A DNA stretch of 64,000 nt. Origin: PALSA-607 sp963737705. Lineage in GTDB: Bacteria; Actinomycetota; Actinomycetes; Acidothermales; Acidothermaceae. A program made the position numbers and the translations under genes. Of the stretch, positions 35,221 through 44,844 are shown one piece after another (position 1 is the first letter of the stretch; each line of letters begins with the position of its first letter). Under the pieces are notes generated by a model. It was not told the DNA's origin and did no database searches. It was given only the letters and a program-made list of their open reading frames with translations. The stretch covers positions 310,001 through 374,000 of the forward strand of contig CAVTTP010000007.1 in NCBI GenBank assembly GCA_963737705.1. The letters run 5' to 3'.

Positions 35221-37256
35221 AGCGCGCCGGCGCGTGGGCGACCGGACTCACCGGCATCGCGGCGCTGGCGCTGAGTGTGGGGCCAGTCGCACTCGCGATT
35301 TCGCCGGCGATTGCGGCAACACCTACGCCGACGGCAAGTGCAGCCACTCCGTCCGTACCACCCACCGGGCGGATTGAGAGCCAGTCGAGCAAACCCGGCC
35401 AACTCGACGTCACGTTCAGTGCCATCGGGCTGCCGGCGGGTGAGTCGGTCGACCTGACGTCGGTGCGCGTCTTCCTTAACGGCACGCCCGTCGACAGCAA
35501 AGCGATGGCGGTCGGCAGCACGGCTGCGAGCGCCGTCCCCGAAGCGAGCCGTACTGCCGTACTCGTTGTCGACACGAGCAGCAGCATGAAGGGCGCCAGT
35601 CTCGCCGGCGCCCAATCTGCAGCGCTGGCGTTTCTCAAGGCCGTCCCTGCAGATGCGAAGGTCGGCCTTGTAACGGTCTCGACAACCGCCACTCTCGTCG
35701 CAGCGCCGACCATCGATCGCGCGGCGCTCACCGCAGACATCAATGGCCTCGCCGCCAGCGGCGGGACAGCTCTGTACGACGCAACGCTTGTTGCCGAGCG
35801 GGCAGTCGGGACAACGGGCTCGCGCACCATCGTCTTGCTTACCGGTAGTCAGGACGACTCGAGCAAGGCGTCGGTGGCCCAAGCCGTCTCTGCTGCGCAG
35901 CTGTCTGGTGCTGTCATCGACGCGATCTCGCTCGGTACGACTGCGACGCAGGTCGCACCGCTGCAACAGCTGACGGCCGCGTCTGGCGGCCGGCTGTTCG
36001 CGACTCAGCAGGCCGCGGAGTTCGCACCCGCGTTTCGCAGTGCGGCACAGGACATCTCCACCGAGATCCTGATCACCGCACAGGTGCCGGCGCAGTTCGC
36101 CGGTCTGGGTGTCACAGTGGCCGTGACCGCACGCGCCGGCAACACGACCGTCACCGACTCGGCCGCCTACCAGCTCTCGAGCACCACAGTGGCCGCCGGC
36201 ACCGCATCGAAAGCAGCTGCAGCAGCAAGTCCGCGACCGGAGAAGGTGACGATCGCTCCGCTTGGCAGCCACACGTATCTGGTCATCGGCATTGCCGCCG
36301 TCTTCGTCGGGCTACTGGCAATTTTCGTGCTGCTGGCGTTCAACGCGAGGCTGCTCGACACCCGCGACACGAGAATGCGGCGCCGCCTGTCCTTCTACAC
36401 GCTGACCGGCAGAACTACGCGCACCGAGGCGCAACCCACGGCACTGGGCGACAGCTCAGTGACGCGCTCGGCAGTGCAACTCGCGGGTCGATTGGTCGTC
36501 TCCCCTGACTTCGATGCCCGCCTGGGTAGGCGCCTTGAAGCTGCGGGGGTACCGCTGAAGCCGGCGGAATGGATCGTCGTGCAGGTGGGATCCGCCTGCG
36601 GGCTCGGCCTGCTCTTTCTGCTCCTGGGCGGCGGCTCCGTCGTCGCGGCGATTCTTGGCATCCTGATCGGCATTGGCGGCCCAATCGCCTACCTCGTCAT
36701 GAGGGAGAGTCGTCGCTCGACCGCGTTCCTCGAACAACTGCCTGACACCCTGCAGCTCATCGCCGGCAGCATCTCGGTCGGTCACTCCCTCGCGCAGGCC
36801 ATGGACGCCGTCGTCCGCGAGGATGTTCAACCGATGTCGATCGAGTTCAACCGCGCACTGGTCGAAACCCGCCTGGGCATGCCCGTCGAGGATGCCCTCG
36901 AGGGAATCTCCACCCGGATGGTCAGCCAGGACTTTGCCTGGATCGTCATGGCTATCCGGATCCACCGCGAGGTCGGCGGGAACCTCGCCGAGATCCTGAC
37001 GACCGTGGCGGCGACCATCCGGGAACGCGAGCGACTGCGCAGGCAGGTCCGCGGCCTGTCGGCCGAAGGCAGGCTGTCGGCATGGATCCTCGGCGCGTTA
37101 CCGCCGATCTTCGCCACCTACCTGATCCTCGTGCGCCCGACGTACATCAAGCCGCTGTTCACTGATCCGCTTGGCGTCACGCTGCTCGGCGTCATGATCG
37201 TCTTGATGATTACGGGCATCTTCTGGTTGCGCCGCGTCGTGAAGGTCGAGGTCTGA
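35217..37256 (+). CDS. Fusion of von Willebrand A domain and TadB platform protein
   Basis: A 679-residue fusion. A signal-type N-terminus (about residues 1-34) leads to an extracytoplasmic domain with a vWFA fold (about 110-285). The MIDAS is DTSSS with Asp119, and a distal GGTALYDAT Thr is present. A Ser/Ala/Pro linker and a membrane helix (about 352-374) follow. The cytoplasmic second half is a T2SSF/TadB module with the conserved FLEQLPDTLQLIAGSI, GHSLAQAMD and EVGGNLAEIL motifs and terminal helices. It fills the TadB slot between TadA and TadC. Related fusions may exist in other actinobacterial Tad loci; I could not check. Confidence 0.88.
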
Positions 37257-37257
37257 C

Positions 37258-38196
37258 GTGACGGAACAACTGCTGCTTGTGGGCGGAGTCATCGCCATCT
37301 TTGCCAGCATCGTCGGACTCGTGATGGCGCTCGGCGCGACTGCATCTGATCGCCAGCAGGTCAACCGATCGCTCGCCGCACTTGACGCGCTCAGCCCGCG
37401 CCGCGACGAGGTGCGGCGTGAACTCGACCGGCCGTTCGTCGAGCGGGCGCTTAGCCCTGTCCTGCGTCGCCTCAGCCGGTTCGGCGGCCAGCTCAGCCCG
37501 CGCGACGAGGCGTCGAAGCTGCGCCACCGCATCGACCTGGCCGGAAACCCGACGGGCTGGGATGTCGAACGCATCCTGGCGTTCAAGGTCATCGGTCTGG
37601 TCTGCGGAGTTGCGATCGGGATCGCGCTGCCACTGGCACTCGACGGCGGCCTTGCGGTGACTGCGGGCGTGACCGTGCTGTTAGGCCCGCTCGGCTACTT
37701 CGCGCCCGACCTCGTGCTCTATCAAACGGCGTACAACCGCAATGAGCGGATCCGTCGCGATCTGCCGGACTCGATGGACCTCCTGACGATTTCGGTGGAG
37801 GCCGGCCTGCCCTTCGACGCCGCGCTATCGCAGGTTGCCCGCAACACCCGAGGTCCGTTGGCCGAGGAGCTGTTTCGGGTGCTGCAGGAGATGCAGATCG
37901 GGTTGGCCCGAATCGATGCCTTGCGCGCTGTCGCCGAGCGGACGAACGTGGCGGAGTTACGCGGCTTCGTCACAGCGATGGTGCAGGCCGATACCTTCGG
38001 TATCCCGGTCGCGAACGTCTTACGCGTACAGGCCAGGGATTTGCGGGTGAAGCGCAGCCAGCGCGCAGAAGAAATGGCGCAGAAGGTGCCGGTGAAGATT
38101 CTGTTCCCGCTCATCTTCTGCATCCTGCCGGCGCTCTTCATCGTGGTCATGGGACCAGCGGCAATCTCGGCTTATCACTCACTTTTCAACCACTAG
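37258..38196 (+). CDS. tadC: TadC inner-membrane platform protein
   Basis: A 312-residue T2SSF-family protein. N-terminal helix, cytoplasmic loop with LRHRIDLAGNP, then paired helices, and the T2SSF core LPDSMDLLTISVEAGLPFDAAL, RTNVAELRGFVTAMVQADTFG and KVPVKILFPLIFCILPALFIVVMGP. The start is GTG one base after the VWA-TadB stop. A 17/18-bp repeat spans its stop codon. Confidence 0.9.
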   Translation: MTEQLLLVGGVIAIFASIVGLVMALGATASDRQQVNRSLAALDALSPRRDEVRRELDRPFVERALSPVLRRLSRFGGQLSPRDEASKLRHRIDLAGNPTGWDVERILAFKVIGLVCGVAIGIALPLALDGGLAVTAGVTVLLGPLGYFAPDLVLYQTAYNRNERIRRDLPDSMDLLTISVEAGLPFDAALSQVARNTRGPLAEELFRVLQEMQIGLARIDALRAVAERTNVAELRGFVTAMVQADTFGIPVANVLRVQARDLRVKRSQRAEEMAQKVPVKILFPLIFCILPALFIVVMGPAAISAYHSLFNH

Positions 38197-38231
38197 CACC
38201 GTTCAACCCACTACCACCGTTCAACGACTAG
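38185..38231. repeat. 17/18-bp tandem repeat across the tadC stop codon
   Basis: Units begin TTCAAC at 38185 (17 bases), 38202 (18 bases) and 38220 (partial, 12 bases). The first contains the tadC stop TAG at 38194-38196. The units share TTCAAC-CACTA-CACCG. Confidence 0.88.
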
Positions 38232-38241
38232 GGCGCCAACG

Positions 38242-39981
38242 ATGAAATCGGGACGACGATGGGCGAGGCTCGCTGAGCCACGCGCGCTCGCGTTCGCCGT
38301 CCGACTCGGACTGCTGGGGTTCTGTTTCGTCGTCGCCGCGCTCGATGCGCACCCGCGCCGAACCGTGGCGGGTGCGTTGGTTCTTGTCGTTGCCGCAGGG
38401 GTCGCCTACCTACCGAGCAACAACGTCGTGGTTCGGCGGCTGCTGCCGACGCTCGAGGCATGCATCGCCGCTGGTGCCGTCGTCGCACCGCCGTCCGATC
38501 GAACTGGCTTGCTTCCGTACCTGCTGGCTCCAGCTTTTGCGGCCGGCTTGATCTACGGCCTCGTGCCCGCCATCACCGCCACCGGTATGGCCGCATTCGT
38601 GTTGCTGACTGGCCACCTGGTCGCGAAGAACCCCACCGCGCTGCACACCTTTGCGGCGAACTCCAGCCAATGGGTGCTGCTGGCTCTGGCGGTCGGCTTG
38701 CTGGCGGCCTGGATTCGGCGGCTGGCCGCCGCGTCGGCCGGGTCCGACCAGAACCGCTCGTATGAAGACGCCTACGAACTGCTCAGCCAGCTACGAACGG
38801 TGAGCCGTCAACTCGTCGGAGGCCTCGACCCAGTCAGCCTGGCGCAGGGCCTCCTGCAGACACTGCGCGCGCAGTTGCCGTACGAACGTGGAGCGGTATT
38901 CGTCCGCGCCGAAGGTGGCCGCCTGCTCCCACTCGCACTTGAGGGCGCGAGCTTCGTCGACTGGGACACCTCCCTGGCCGACGACACACCGCTCGGCAAA
39001 GCGTGGCTTGCGCCAGGGCCGACGCTTGCGAGCGAGCCCCTCGGCGACAGCCCCACGGCGTCCGACCCGACCCGTTTCGGGCATACCGTGCTGCCGCTGC
39101 GGATGGGTTCACGAACCTTCGGGCTGGTCGCACTCGAAACCCATCAGCGGCCGCCGACCTATCGAACCGGACCGGCCAGCTCTGAGATACGGCTGGTCGA
39201 GCCGGCCATGCGCTTGGTAGACGAAACTGCGCTGCGGCTGGAGACCGCGCTGCTCTTCGGCGAGGTGCGCTCCATCGCGACGTCGGAGGAACGCCGTCGC
39301 CTGGCGCGAGAGATCCACGATGGGATCGCGCAAGAACTGGCATCACTGGGCTACGCCGTCGACGATCTGGTCGCGGAGGCGTCACAGGAGACCCAGGAGC
39401 ATGCGCGCGCAGGCAACCCGCCGATGGCCGACGTGCTGCGCAAACTGCGCGGCGAGATCACCCGGATGGTCGGAGAGCTGCGGCTGTCGATCTTCGACCT
39501 GCGCAGCGAGGTGCAGGCTCAGGTTGCTCTCGGGACCGCGCTCTCGGACTACGTCCGTGCCGTGAGCGCCGGCACCACGTTCTCTGTGCACTTGGTCTTG
39601 GACGAGTCACCCGATCGGCTCCCGATCGCAGCCGAGACGGAACTGCTGCGCATCGCCCAGGAGGCCATCACGAATGCCCGTAAGCACGCAGCAGCCGAGC
39701 ATTTGTGGGTGACACTGCGCGTCGACCCTCCAACCGCCCACCTGCGGATCGAAGACGACGGCCGAGGCATGGGCACCGGGCGCCACGACAGCTTCGGCCT
39801 CGAGGTGATGCGCGAGCGGGCCGCCCGGCTCGGAGCAGACCTCTCCATCGGCACCCGCGAACCCCACGGCACGTTTGTCGACGTCCGAGTGGGTGAGTTT
39901 TCCGCCAGCGAACCGGGGAACGAGAATCTTGACGACCTGGACGACGTCCCGGTGCGGCCGGATTCGCGCTCGGCACGATAA
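38242..39981 (+). CDS. GAF-domain sensor histidine kinase (NarX/DegS class)
   Basis: A 579-residue membrane sensor kinase. Five or so N-terminal helices (about residues 10-165) are followed by a GAF-type domain (about 190-330), then a HisKA_3 dimerisation domain with phospho-His359 in RRRLAREIHDGIAQELASLG. The HATPase domain has ELLRIAQEAITNARKHA and IEDDGRGMG; the C-terminal HDSFGLEVMRERA is typical of this class. It lies directly downstream of tadC and 32 bases before a LuxR-type regulator, so it is the cognate pair of the Tad operon. The signal is unknown. Confidence 0.93.
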   Translation: MKSGRRWARLAEPRALAFAVRLGLLGFCFVVAALDAHPRRTVAGALVLVVAAGVAYLPSNNVVVRRLLPTLEACIAAGAVVAPPSDRTGLLPYLLAPAFAAGLIYGLVPAITATGMAAFVLLTGHLVAKNPTALHTFAANSSQWVLLALAVGLLAAWIRRLAAASAGSDQNRSYEDAYELLSQLRTVSRQLVGGLDPVSLAQGLLQTLRAQLPYERGAVFVRAEGGRLLPLALEGASFVDWDTSLADDTPLGKAWLAPGPTLASEPLGDSPTASDPTRFGHTVLPLRMGSRTFGLVALETHQRPPTYRTGPASSEIRLVEPAMRLVDETALRLETALLFGEVRSIATSEERRRLAREIHDGIAQELASLGYAVDDLVAEASQETQEHARAGNPPMADVLRKLRGEITRMVGELRLSIFDLRSEVQAQVALGTALSDYVRAVSAGTTFSVHLVLDESPDRLPIAAETELLRIAQEAITNARKHAAAEHLWVTLRVDPPTAHLRIEDDGRGMGTGRHDSFGLEVMRERAARLGADLSIGTREPHGTFVDVRVGEFSASEPGNENLDDLDDVPVRPDSRSAR

Positions 39982-40013
39982 CGTCGGCGGCAAGTGAGAA
40001 GAAAGGAACTGCG

Positions 40014-40649
40014 ATGGTCGCGACCGTGCTGCTTGTCGACGACCATGAGCTGATCCGACAGGGGTTGCGCCGGGCGTTCGAGCGGGCCGAGGACTTTTCG
40101 GTGGTTGCTGAGGCCGGGTCGGTTGCCGAAGCCGTGGCGCTGGCCAAGCAGCACCAGCCCGACGTGGTCGTCGTTGACGTGCGGCTGCCGGACGGAAACG
40201 GCCTCGACCTCGCCCGCGCGCTGCGCGACCAAAATGACGAGATCGGCATCGTCGTGCTCACTATGTACGCAGGCGACGAGCAGCTGTTCGGCGCTCTCGA
40301 GGCCGGCGCCTCGGCGTTTGTGGCGAAGGATGCCCCTGCCGAGGACGTCGTCTCGGCGGCTCGCCACGCGGTCGTCTCACCGAGGTCGTTCTCGGCCAGC
40401 GACCTCGCCGAGGCGATGCGCCGCCGACTCACGCCGTCCGGACCGCAACTAAGTCCGCGCGAACGCGAAGTGCTGCAACTTCTTGCCGACGGCCTGGGTG
40501 TTGCCGCGATCGCGCGCCAGCTCTACATCAGCGAGTCCACGACGAAGACGCACATCTCAAAGCTTTACGAGAAGCTCGGCGCTGCCAACCGCGCCCAGGC
40601 GCTGATGTCAGCCATGCGACTGCGGCTGATCAAGTCGCCCGAGCAGTAA
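40014..40649 (+). CDS. LuxR/NarL-type response regulator
   Basis: A 211-residue response regulator. The receiver domain has LLVDDHELIRQGLRR, phospho-Asp55 in VVDVRLPDGNG, the Thr in VVLTMYAGDE and the Lys in FVAKDAP. The C-terminal helix-turn-helix has LSPREREVLQLLADG, IARQLYISESTTKTHISKLYEKLGA. A good ribosome site (AAAGGA) precedes the ATG. It is transcribed with the histidine kinase and lies upstream of the flp pilin, which it probably helps regulate (inference). Confidence 0.94.
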   Translation: MVATVLLVDDHELIRQGLRRAFERAEDFSVVAEAGSVAEAVALAKQHQPDVVVVDVRLPDGNGLDLARALRDQNDEIGIVVLTMYAGDEQLFGALEAGASAFVAKDAPAEDVVSAARHAVVSPRSFSASDLAEAMRRRLTPSGPQLSPREREVLQLLADGLGVAAIARQLYISESTTKTHISKLYEKLGAANRAQALMSAMRLRLIKSPEQ

Positions 40650-40650
40650 G

Positions 40651-40704
40651 CGGCGCGCACCAGCTCGAACTCGGCGCGCACACCAGTTCCAGCGCGGCGC
40701 GCAC
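40651..40704. repeat. Short direct repeats downstream of the response regulator
   Basis: CGGCGCGCAC starts at 40651, 40672 and 40695 (spacing 21 and 23), each followed by CAG/ACAG-like bases. The array begins two bases after the stop codon, in the gap between the regulator and the pilin gene. Confidence 0.65.
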
Positions 40705-40874
40705 AATAGTCCGGAATCGCGCCGCCTGCTATCCCCCATCGGTACGCGGTTTTCGACCGGGCGTCCGATAGCGAGTGGCAGTTGGAAGGCGCAGGCTCAA
40801 GACGCTGGGTGGGTTACGCCTGGCAGTTGACCTGGAGACCCGGGTCGGCGCCGATCGCCTCGAAGGGTTCGTCC

Positions 40875-41084
40875 ATGATCGCCTACATGGTGGCAGTGCG
40901 CCGCCACGTGAAGGACGACAAAGGCGCGTCCGCCGTCGAATACGGCCTGCTCATTGCAGCCATCGCGGCCGTCATCGTGGTCATCGTGTTTGCCTTGGGC
41001 AGCGTCGTCAAGTCCAAGTTCCAGAAGACCTGCAACCTGGTCCAGGGTGGGACTTCGGTGCAGTCGACGACCTGCACTCCCTAG
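40875..41084 (+). CDS. flp: Flp pilin (major Tad pilus subunit)
   Basis: A 69-residue Flp-type prepilin. The processing site is DDKG/ASAVEYGLL with Glu at +5 and Tyr at +6, followed by a single hydrophobic helix. The mature pilin has a short C-tail with two cysteines (CNLV...TTCTP), which could form a disulfide. ATG 40875 is preferred; GAAGGG lies about 8 bases upstream. No prepilin peptidase gene is in this window. Confidence 0.9.
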   Translation: MIAYMVAVRRHVKDDKGASAVEYGLLIAAIAAVIVVIVFALGSVVKSKFQKTCNLVQGGTSVQSTTCTP

Positions 41085-41091
41085 CGGGCTA

Positions 41092-42447
41092 GTGCACGTA
41101 GCTGACGACGTCGAGCTCGGTCGCGCATCTGTTCGCCCAGTTTGGTTCGAAGCATTCGTTGTCGGCGTCATTGCGTTCGCTGTTTTCGCGGCGACCGCGC
41201 AGTATCACGATCCCCTGAACAACGATGCACACGCTACGGCCGTCGCTGCATGGCAACTGGCACATCACGGCAACGCAACTCTGACGGCCTTTCACGGTCA
41301 GTTCCCGTGGCTGTACGCCGCCGATGGCCGATACGTGACGAACCGACTGCCTGGCACCATCTTCTGGGCAGCGCCGTTCTATGCACTGATCGGGCCGACC
41401 AGCTATCCCCCGATCTATCCCAGTGCTCTCGCGGCGGTGGTCGCCTCGGCCATCGCCATCGGGCTCGCGTACGCGTTGTGCTGTCGCGTTGCCTCGCGTC
41501 GACAAGCCGCCGCCGCCGCCCTTGCGTTGGCCTTCGCCACCGGCACCTGGACCGTGTCTGCCAAGGAGTTGTGGACGCACGGGCCGGCGCAGGCGGCGGT
41601 GCTGCTCACGGTGTTGTGCTATTCGCATCGACGGTGGTTGTTGGCCGGAATACCTGCAGGTTTTGCGATCCTTATCCGCCCGCACCTCGGCGTGGTGGCC
41701 GTCGTCCTCGGCGTCGCCGCGGCAATTCGTGAGCGGAGCCTTCGACCGCTGCTCATCAGCGCCGGATCGGCTATCGGTCTGTGGATTCTGCTGCTGTACA
41801 ACCACGCGGTGTGGGGTCGGTGGACGGTACTTGGCGGCTACGCAGACTCAGCACCGGCATCCGGGCACGCCGTCGTGGAGTTCGGGGTAGGCATCCTCGG
41901 CACGTTCGTCTCACCTGAGCGCGGGGTTCTGGTGATGACTCCCGCGCTGCTGTTGCTATTGCCGGGCTGCCGCGCAGCGTGGCGAGTCGCGCCGTGGTGG
42001 GTGCGGTCAGCGGCAGTGTCGGGCATCGGCTACGTCGTCGTTCAGATCTGGGCGAGTCGATTCTCAGGCGGGGACGGCTTTTACTCCTACCGCACACCGC
42101 TGGAGGGACTCACGTTGTGCGTCCCGCTGTTCACCATTGCGTGGCGCGAGTGGACTTCGACAACCCGAATCCGTCGCACGGCGTTCGCCGGGCTCATGGC
42201 CGTAAGCGTCGCGTTGCACGCGTTCGGATCGATCGTCAACTGGGTGCCGACCGGAGCGGGCCACTCGCCGTGGAAGACCTACCTGCCGTTCGATCTGGCC
42301 AAGCACGTCGGCGGTCTCCAAACCACCGGTTGGTTGTGCGCCGCTGTCATTGCGGTTGCTGGGACGGTCATCTTTACGTGGAGAGATCGCGGCCGAACAA
42401 TCGCGACCGGCGACCAACACACCGCATCGGGCGTCATGACGGCCTGA
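41092..42447 (+). CDS. Polytopic membrane protein, GT-C glycosyltransferase-like
   Basis: A 451-residue protein with about ten to twelve hydrophobic helices. The first loop has an acidic motif NNDAHATAVAAWQLAHHG and YVTNRLPGTIFWAAPF, resembling the DxD-type first loop of GT-C (lipid-linked sugar) transferases. Its neighbour is a PimB-like mannosyltransferase, and Mtb has GT-C genes (Rv2174, Rv2181) in the equivalent region. The GTG at 41092 is chosen because it follows the pilin stop by seven bases; the open frame extends back into the pilin gene. Confidence 0.65.
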   Translation: MHVADDVELGRASVRPVWFEAFVVGVIAFAVFAATAQYHDPLNNDAHATAVAAWQLAHHGNATLTAFHGQFPWLYAADGRYVTNRLPGTIFWAAPFYALIGPTSYPPIYPSALAAVVASAIAIGLAYALCCRVASRRQAAAAALALAFATGTWTVSAKELWTHGPAQAAVLLTVLCYSHRRWLLAGIPAGFAILIRPHLGVVAVVLGVAAAIRERSLRPLLISAGSAIGLWILLLYNHAVWGRWTVLGGYADSAPASGHAVVEFGVGILGTFVSPERGVLVMTPALLLLLPGCRAAWRVAPWWVRSAAVSGIGYVVVQIWASRFSGGDGFYSYRTPLEGLTLCVPLFTIAWREWTSTTRIRRTAFAGLMAVSVALHAFGSIVNWVPTGAGHSPWKTYLPFDLAKHVGGLQTTGWLCAAVIAVAGTVIFTWRDRGRTIATGDQHTASGVMTA

Positions 42448-42448
42448 G

Positions 42449-43573
42449 CTAGCGCGCGGCCAACATGCCTGCGAGGCGGGCGGCCGATGCGTCCCAGGTC
42501 CAGTCCTGCTCGACCCATGCGCGCCCCGCTCGCCCCATCGCGGCCGCAGAATCGGGATCGCGCAGCAGCGACACGATCGACCCGGCCACTGCAGCAACGT
42601 CACGGCCATCAACCAGCTGTCCGGTCTCCCCGAGGATCACCGCGTCCGGCGCACCGCCGGAGCGACCAGCGACAACTGGCAGACCCGTTGCGGAGGCCTC
42701 GAGATAAACGATGCCCAGCCCTTCGACGTCCAGACCTCTGCGTCTTGTGCGGCAAGGCATCGCGAAGACTTGGCCCGCGTCGTAGTGGGCGGGCAGTTCA
42801 GCCCACGGGACAGGTCCGCTGAAACGGACGGCGGCCCGGAGCCCTTCGCGATCGGTGATCGCCTCCAACCGCTTCCGGTCAGGGCCGTCGCCGACGATCA
42901 AGAGCGCCGCATCGGGCACCGATCGCAGCACCGCAGGCAGCGCGCGCAGAAGGACGTCCTGGCCCTTGCGAGGTACGAGGCGCGACACGCACACGATCAC
43001 CTGTCGATCGCTGAGTCCGAGATCGTGGCGCACAACGTCGCCGCCCGCCCCGGGCTTGAAGAACGACGTGTCGACACCTGGCGCCAGCCGTTCAAGCCGT
43101 CGTCGGGCGGACGTCGACAACGCGCGCTCGAGGCGGCCGCGAGTGTATTCACCGAGGTAGGTCAAAACGTCGACGCCGTCGCCGATGCGACGCAAGGTCT
43201 GTCGGGCCAAGGGAAGTTGTGCCCAGCCCGCTTCGTGGCCGTGGGTCGTCGCCACGATCCGGGCAGCGCCGGCTCGTCGAAGCGCCGGCGCGAGTAAGCC
43301 CAAGGGCGCAGCTGCTCCGAACCAAACCGCGTCGCAGTGGTTGGCCTTCAGCAGCGCCGCGGCGCGCCTCGACACGGCGCGCGTCGGAAGCATGAGGGAC
43401 GACGGGTGCCTCACGACCTCGAATCCGTGCGCGGCGTCGAACGCTGCCGCGCCGTCCCAGGCGGGCGCGTACACGACGACGTCGTCAAGCCGCGCGACCA
43501 GCTCGTGGACGAAAGACTGAATCCCGCCGGCGCGCGGTGGGAAGTCGTTGGTCACGACGAGCGTGCGCGTCAC
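42449..43573 (-). CDS. pimB: GT4 glycosyltransferase, PimB-like
   Basis: A 374-residue GDP-mannose-type retaining glycosyltransferase (GT4, GT-B fold), likely adding the second mannose to phosphatidylinositol mannosides. Seen are the start VVTNDFPPRAGGIQSFV, the acceptor-side H-containing motif TTHGHEAGW, VCVSRLVPRKGQD, LIVGDGPDR and the donor-site EX7E stretch VEGLGIVYLEASATGLPVVAG. Position and strand match Rv2188c. It is convergent with the GT-C-like gene, with only one base between stops. Confidence 0.88.
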   Translation of the reverse strand: MTRTLVVTNDFPPRAGGIQSFVHELVARLDDVVVYAPAWDGAAAFDAAHGFEVVRHPSSLMLPTRAVSRRAAALLKANHCDAVWFGAAAPLGLLAPALRRAGAARIVATTHGHEAGWAQLPLARQTLRRIGDGVDVLTYLGEYTRGRLERALSTSARRRLERLAPGVDTSFFKPGAGGDVVRHDLGLSDRQVIVCVSRLVPRKGQDVLLRALPAVLRSVPDAALLIVGDGPDRKRLEAITDREGLRAAVRFSGPVPWAELPAHYDAGQVFAMPCRTRRRGLDVEGLGIVYLEASATGLPVVAGRSGGAPDAVILGETGQLVDGRDVAAVAGSIVSLLRDPDSAAAMGRAGRAWVEQDWTWDASAARLAGMLAAR

Positions 43574-43632
43574 GCCGTCATCGTAGGGCGGCAGATCATG
43601 AAGCAGGCCGACGCCGATCCCTCAGGGGGCCG

Positions 43633-44820
43633 TTATGGCCGCGATGCGCCCGCGTAGTCGTGGCGAGCGCTGAGGTTGGAAATCCGGACGTCGGCACCGG
43701 TGTAGGGCGCCTCGATGAATTTGCCCCCACCGATGTAGATGCCCACGTGGTGGATCGGACGGCCGAAGTACACGAGGTCACCTGGCTGCAGGGCGCTCTT
43801 CGCTACGTGCTTGGTCGAGTAATACTGCGCGGCGGCGTTGTGACTGATTGCCACGCCAGCTGCTGCCCATGCGCGCATCGTCAGCCCCGAGCAGTCGAAG
43901 GTCCGAGCACCTGCGGCGCCGTAACGGTAGGGCTTGCCAAGCTGGGCGTAGGCGTACTTCAACACGGCGGCGGCCTTGCTGCTCGCGACCGCTGGGACGG
44001 CGGGAGCCGCGGCCTTGGCGACAGGCGCTGCAACCTTGGCCACTGGCGCTGCAACCTTCGCAACCGGTGCCACGACCTTGGCCACAGGTGCCGCAGCCTT
44101 GGCTTTCGCGGCCGGCAAAGCGGTCCTCGTCTGACTACGGCTGACCTGGGTCGCTGCGGCGACTTGGGCGGCCGCCTGGGCAGCTGCTTGTGCCTGCGTC
44201 GCGTCGAGTGCTGCCTGCTGCTTGCCGATCAAAGCGTTGATGGTCTTCTGCTCGGCCTGAAGCGACGCCTGAAGCTTCTGGATGCTCGCGAACTCCTGAT
44301 TCGCCGACGCCTGCGCCTGCACGAGCGCGTTCCGGGCGTTGGTCGCCTGCGCGAGGTCACGGTCGCGGTTGTCCGCGACGCGCTCCAAGTAGTCGGCGCC
44401 ACGGAGAGCGGCCTGCGGGTCTTGGGAGAGCAGCACGCTGGCGGCGCCGCCGAGTGCGCCCGACTCGTAGGCGTCTCGGGCGATTGCGTCGACGAGCACC
44501 TGGGTGGAGTCGACGGTCGTTTGCGCTGCGGTGATCGCGGCCTGGTCGGTCGCGAGCTGGATCTGCGCGGCAGCCAGCGCGTCCTGCGAGGCGTCGTACT
44601 GCTCGACGACGATCTCAGCCTTGTCGGCCAGCGCCTGGACTTGGGCCTGGCCGGCTGCGGTGTCGACACTCGTGGCCTGGTCAGCCAACGCGGAGCCGGT
44701 GGGCAGCAAGGTCAGGGCCAGCGTCGCCGTGAATCCGGCAAGCAGGGCAGCCCGGCGAGGGCTAAGGCGCTTGGTGCGCCGCGAAATGTGCGGCGCGAAG
44801 ACGATCTGAGGGGACGCCAC
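43633..44820 (-). CDS. Secreted NlpC/P60 peptidoglycan endopeptidase
   Basis: A 395-residue exported cell-wall hydrolase matching Rv2190c. A signal peptide is followed by a long coiled coil (about residues 45-230), an Ala/Pro/Lys-rich APVAK(V/A)A repeat linker, and a C-terminal NlpC/P60 domain. The catalytic Cys is in RTFDCSGLTMRAWAAAG and the His in RPIHHVGIYIGGGKFIEAP. The GTG at 44820 is preceded by AAGGAGATC. A c-di-AMP riboswitch lies directly upstream, so wall cleavage is tied to c-di-AMP level. Confidence 0.93.
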   Translation of the reverse strand: MASPQIVFAPHISRRTKRLSPRRAALLAGFTATLALTLLPTGSALADQATSVDTAAGQAQVQALADKAEIVVEQYDASQDALAAAQIQLATDQAAITAAQTTVDSTQVLVDAIARDAYESGALGGAASVLLSQDPQAALRGADYLERVADNRDRDLAQATNARNALVQAQASANQEFASIQKLQASLQAEQKTINALIGKQQAALDATQAQAAAQAAAQVAAATQVSRSQTRTALPAAKAKAAAPVAKVVAPVAKVAAPVAKVAAPVAKAAAPAVPAVASSKAAAVLKYAYAQLGKPYRYGAAGARTFDCSGLTMRAWAAAGVAISHNAAAQYYSTKHVAKSALQPGDLVYFGRPIHHVGIYIGGGKFIEAPYTGADVRISNLSARHDYAGASRP

Positions 44821-44844
44821 GTGGGCGATCTCCTTCTTCCTCGG

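Noticed and set aside
38185..38231. The TTCAAC repeats as operator sites for the LuxR-type regulator
   Set aside because: They start inside the tadC coding end and share the stop-spanning pattern seen at unrelated genes, so a specific operator role is not supported.
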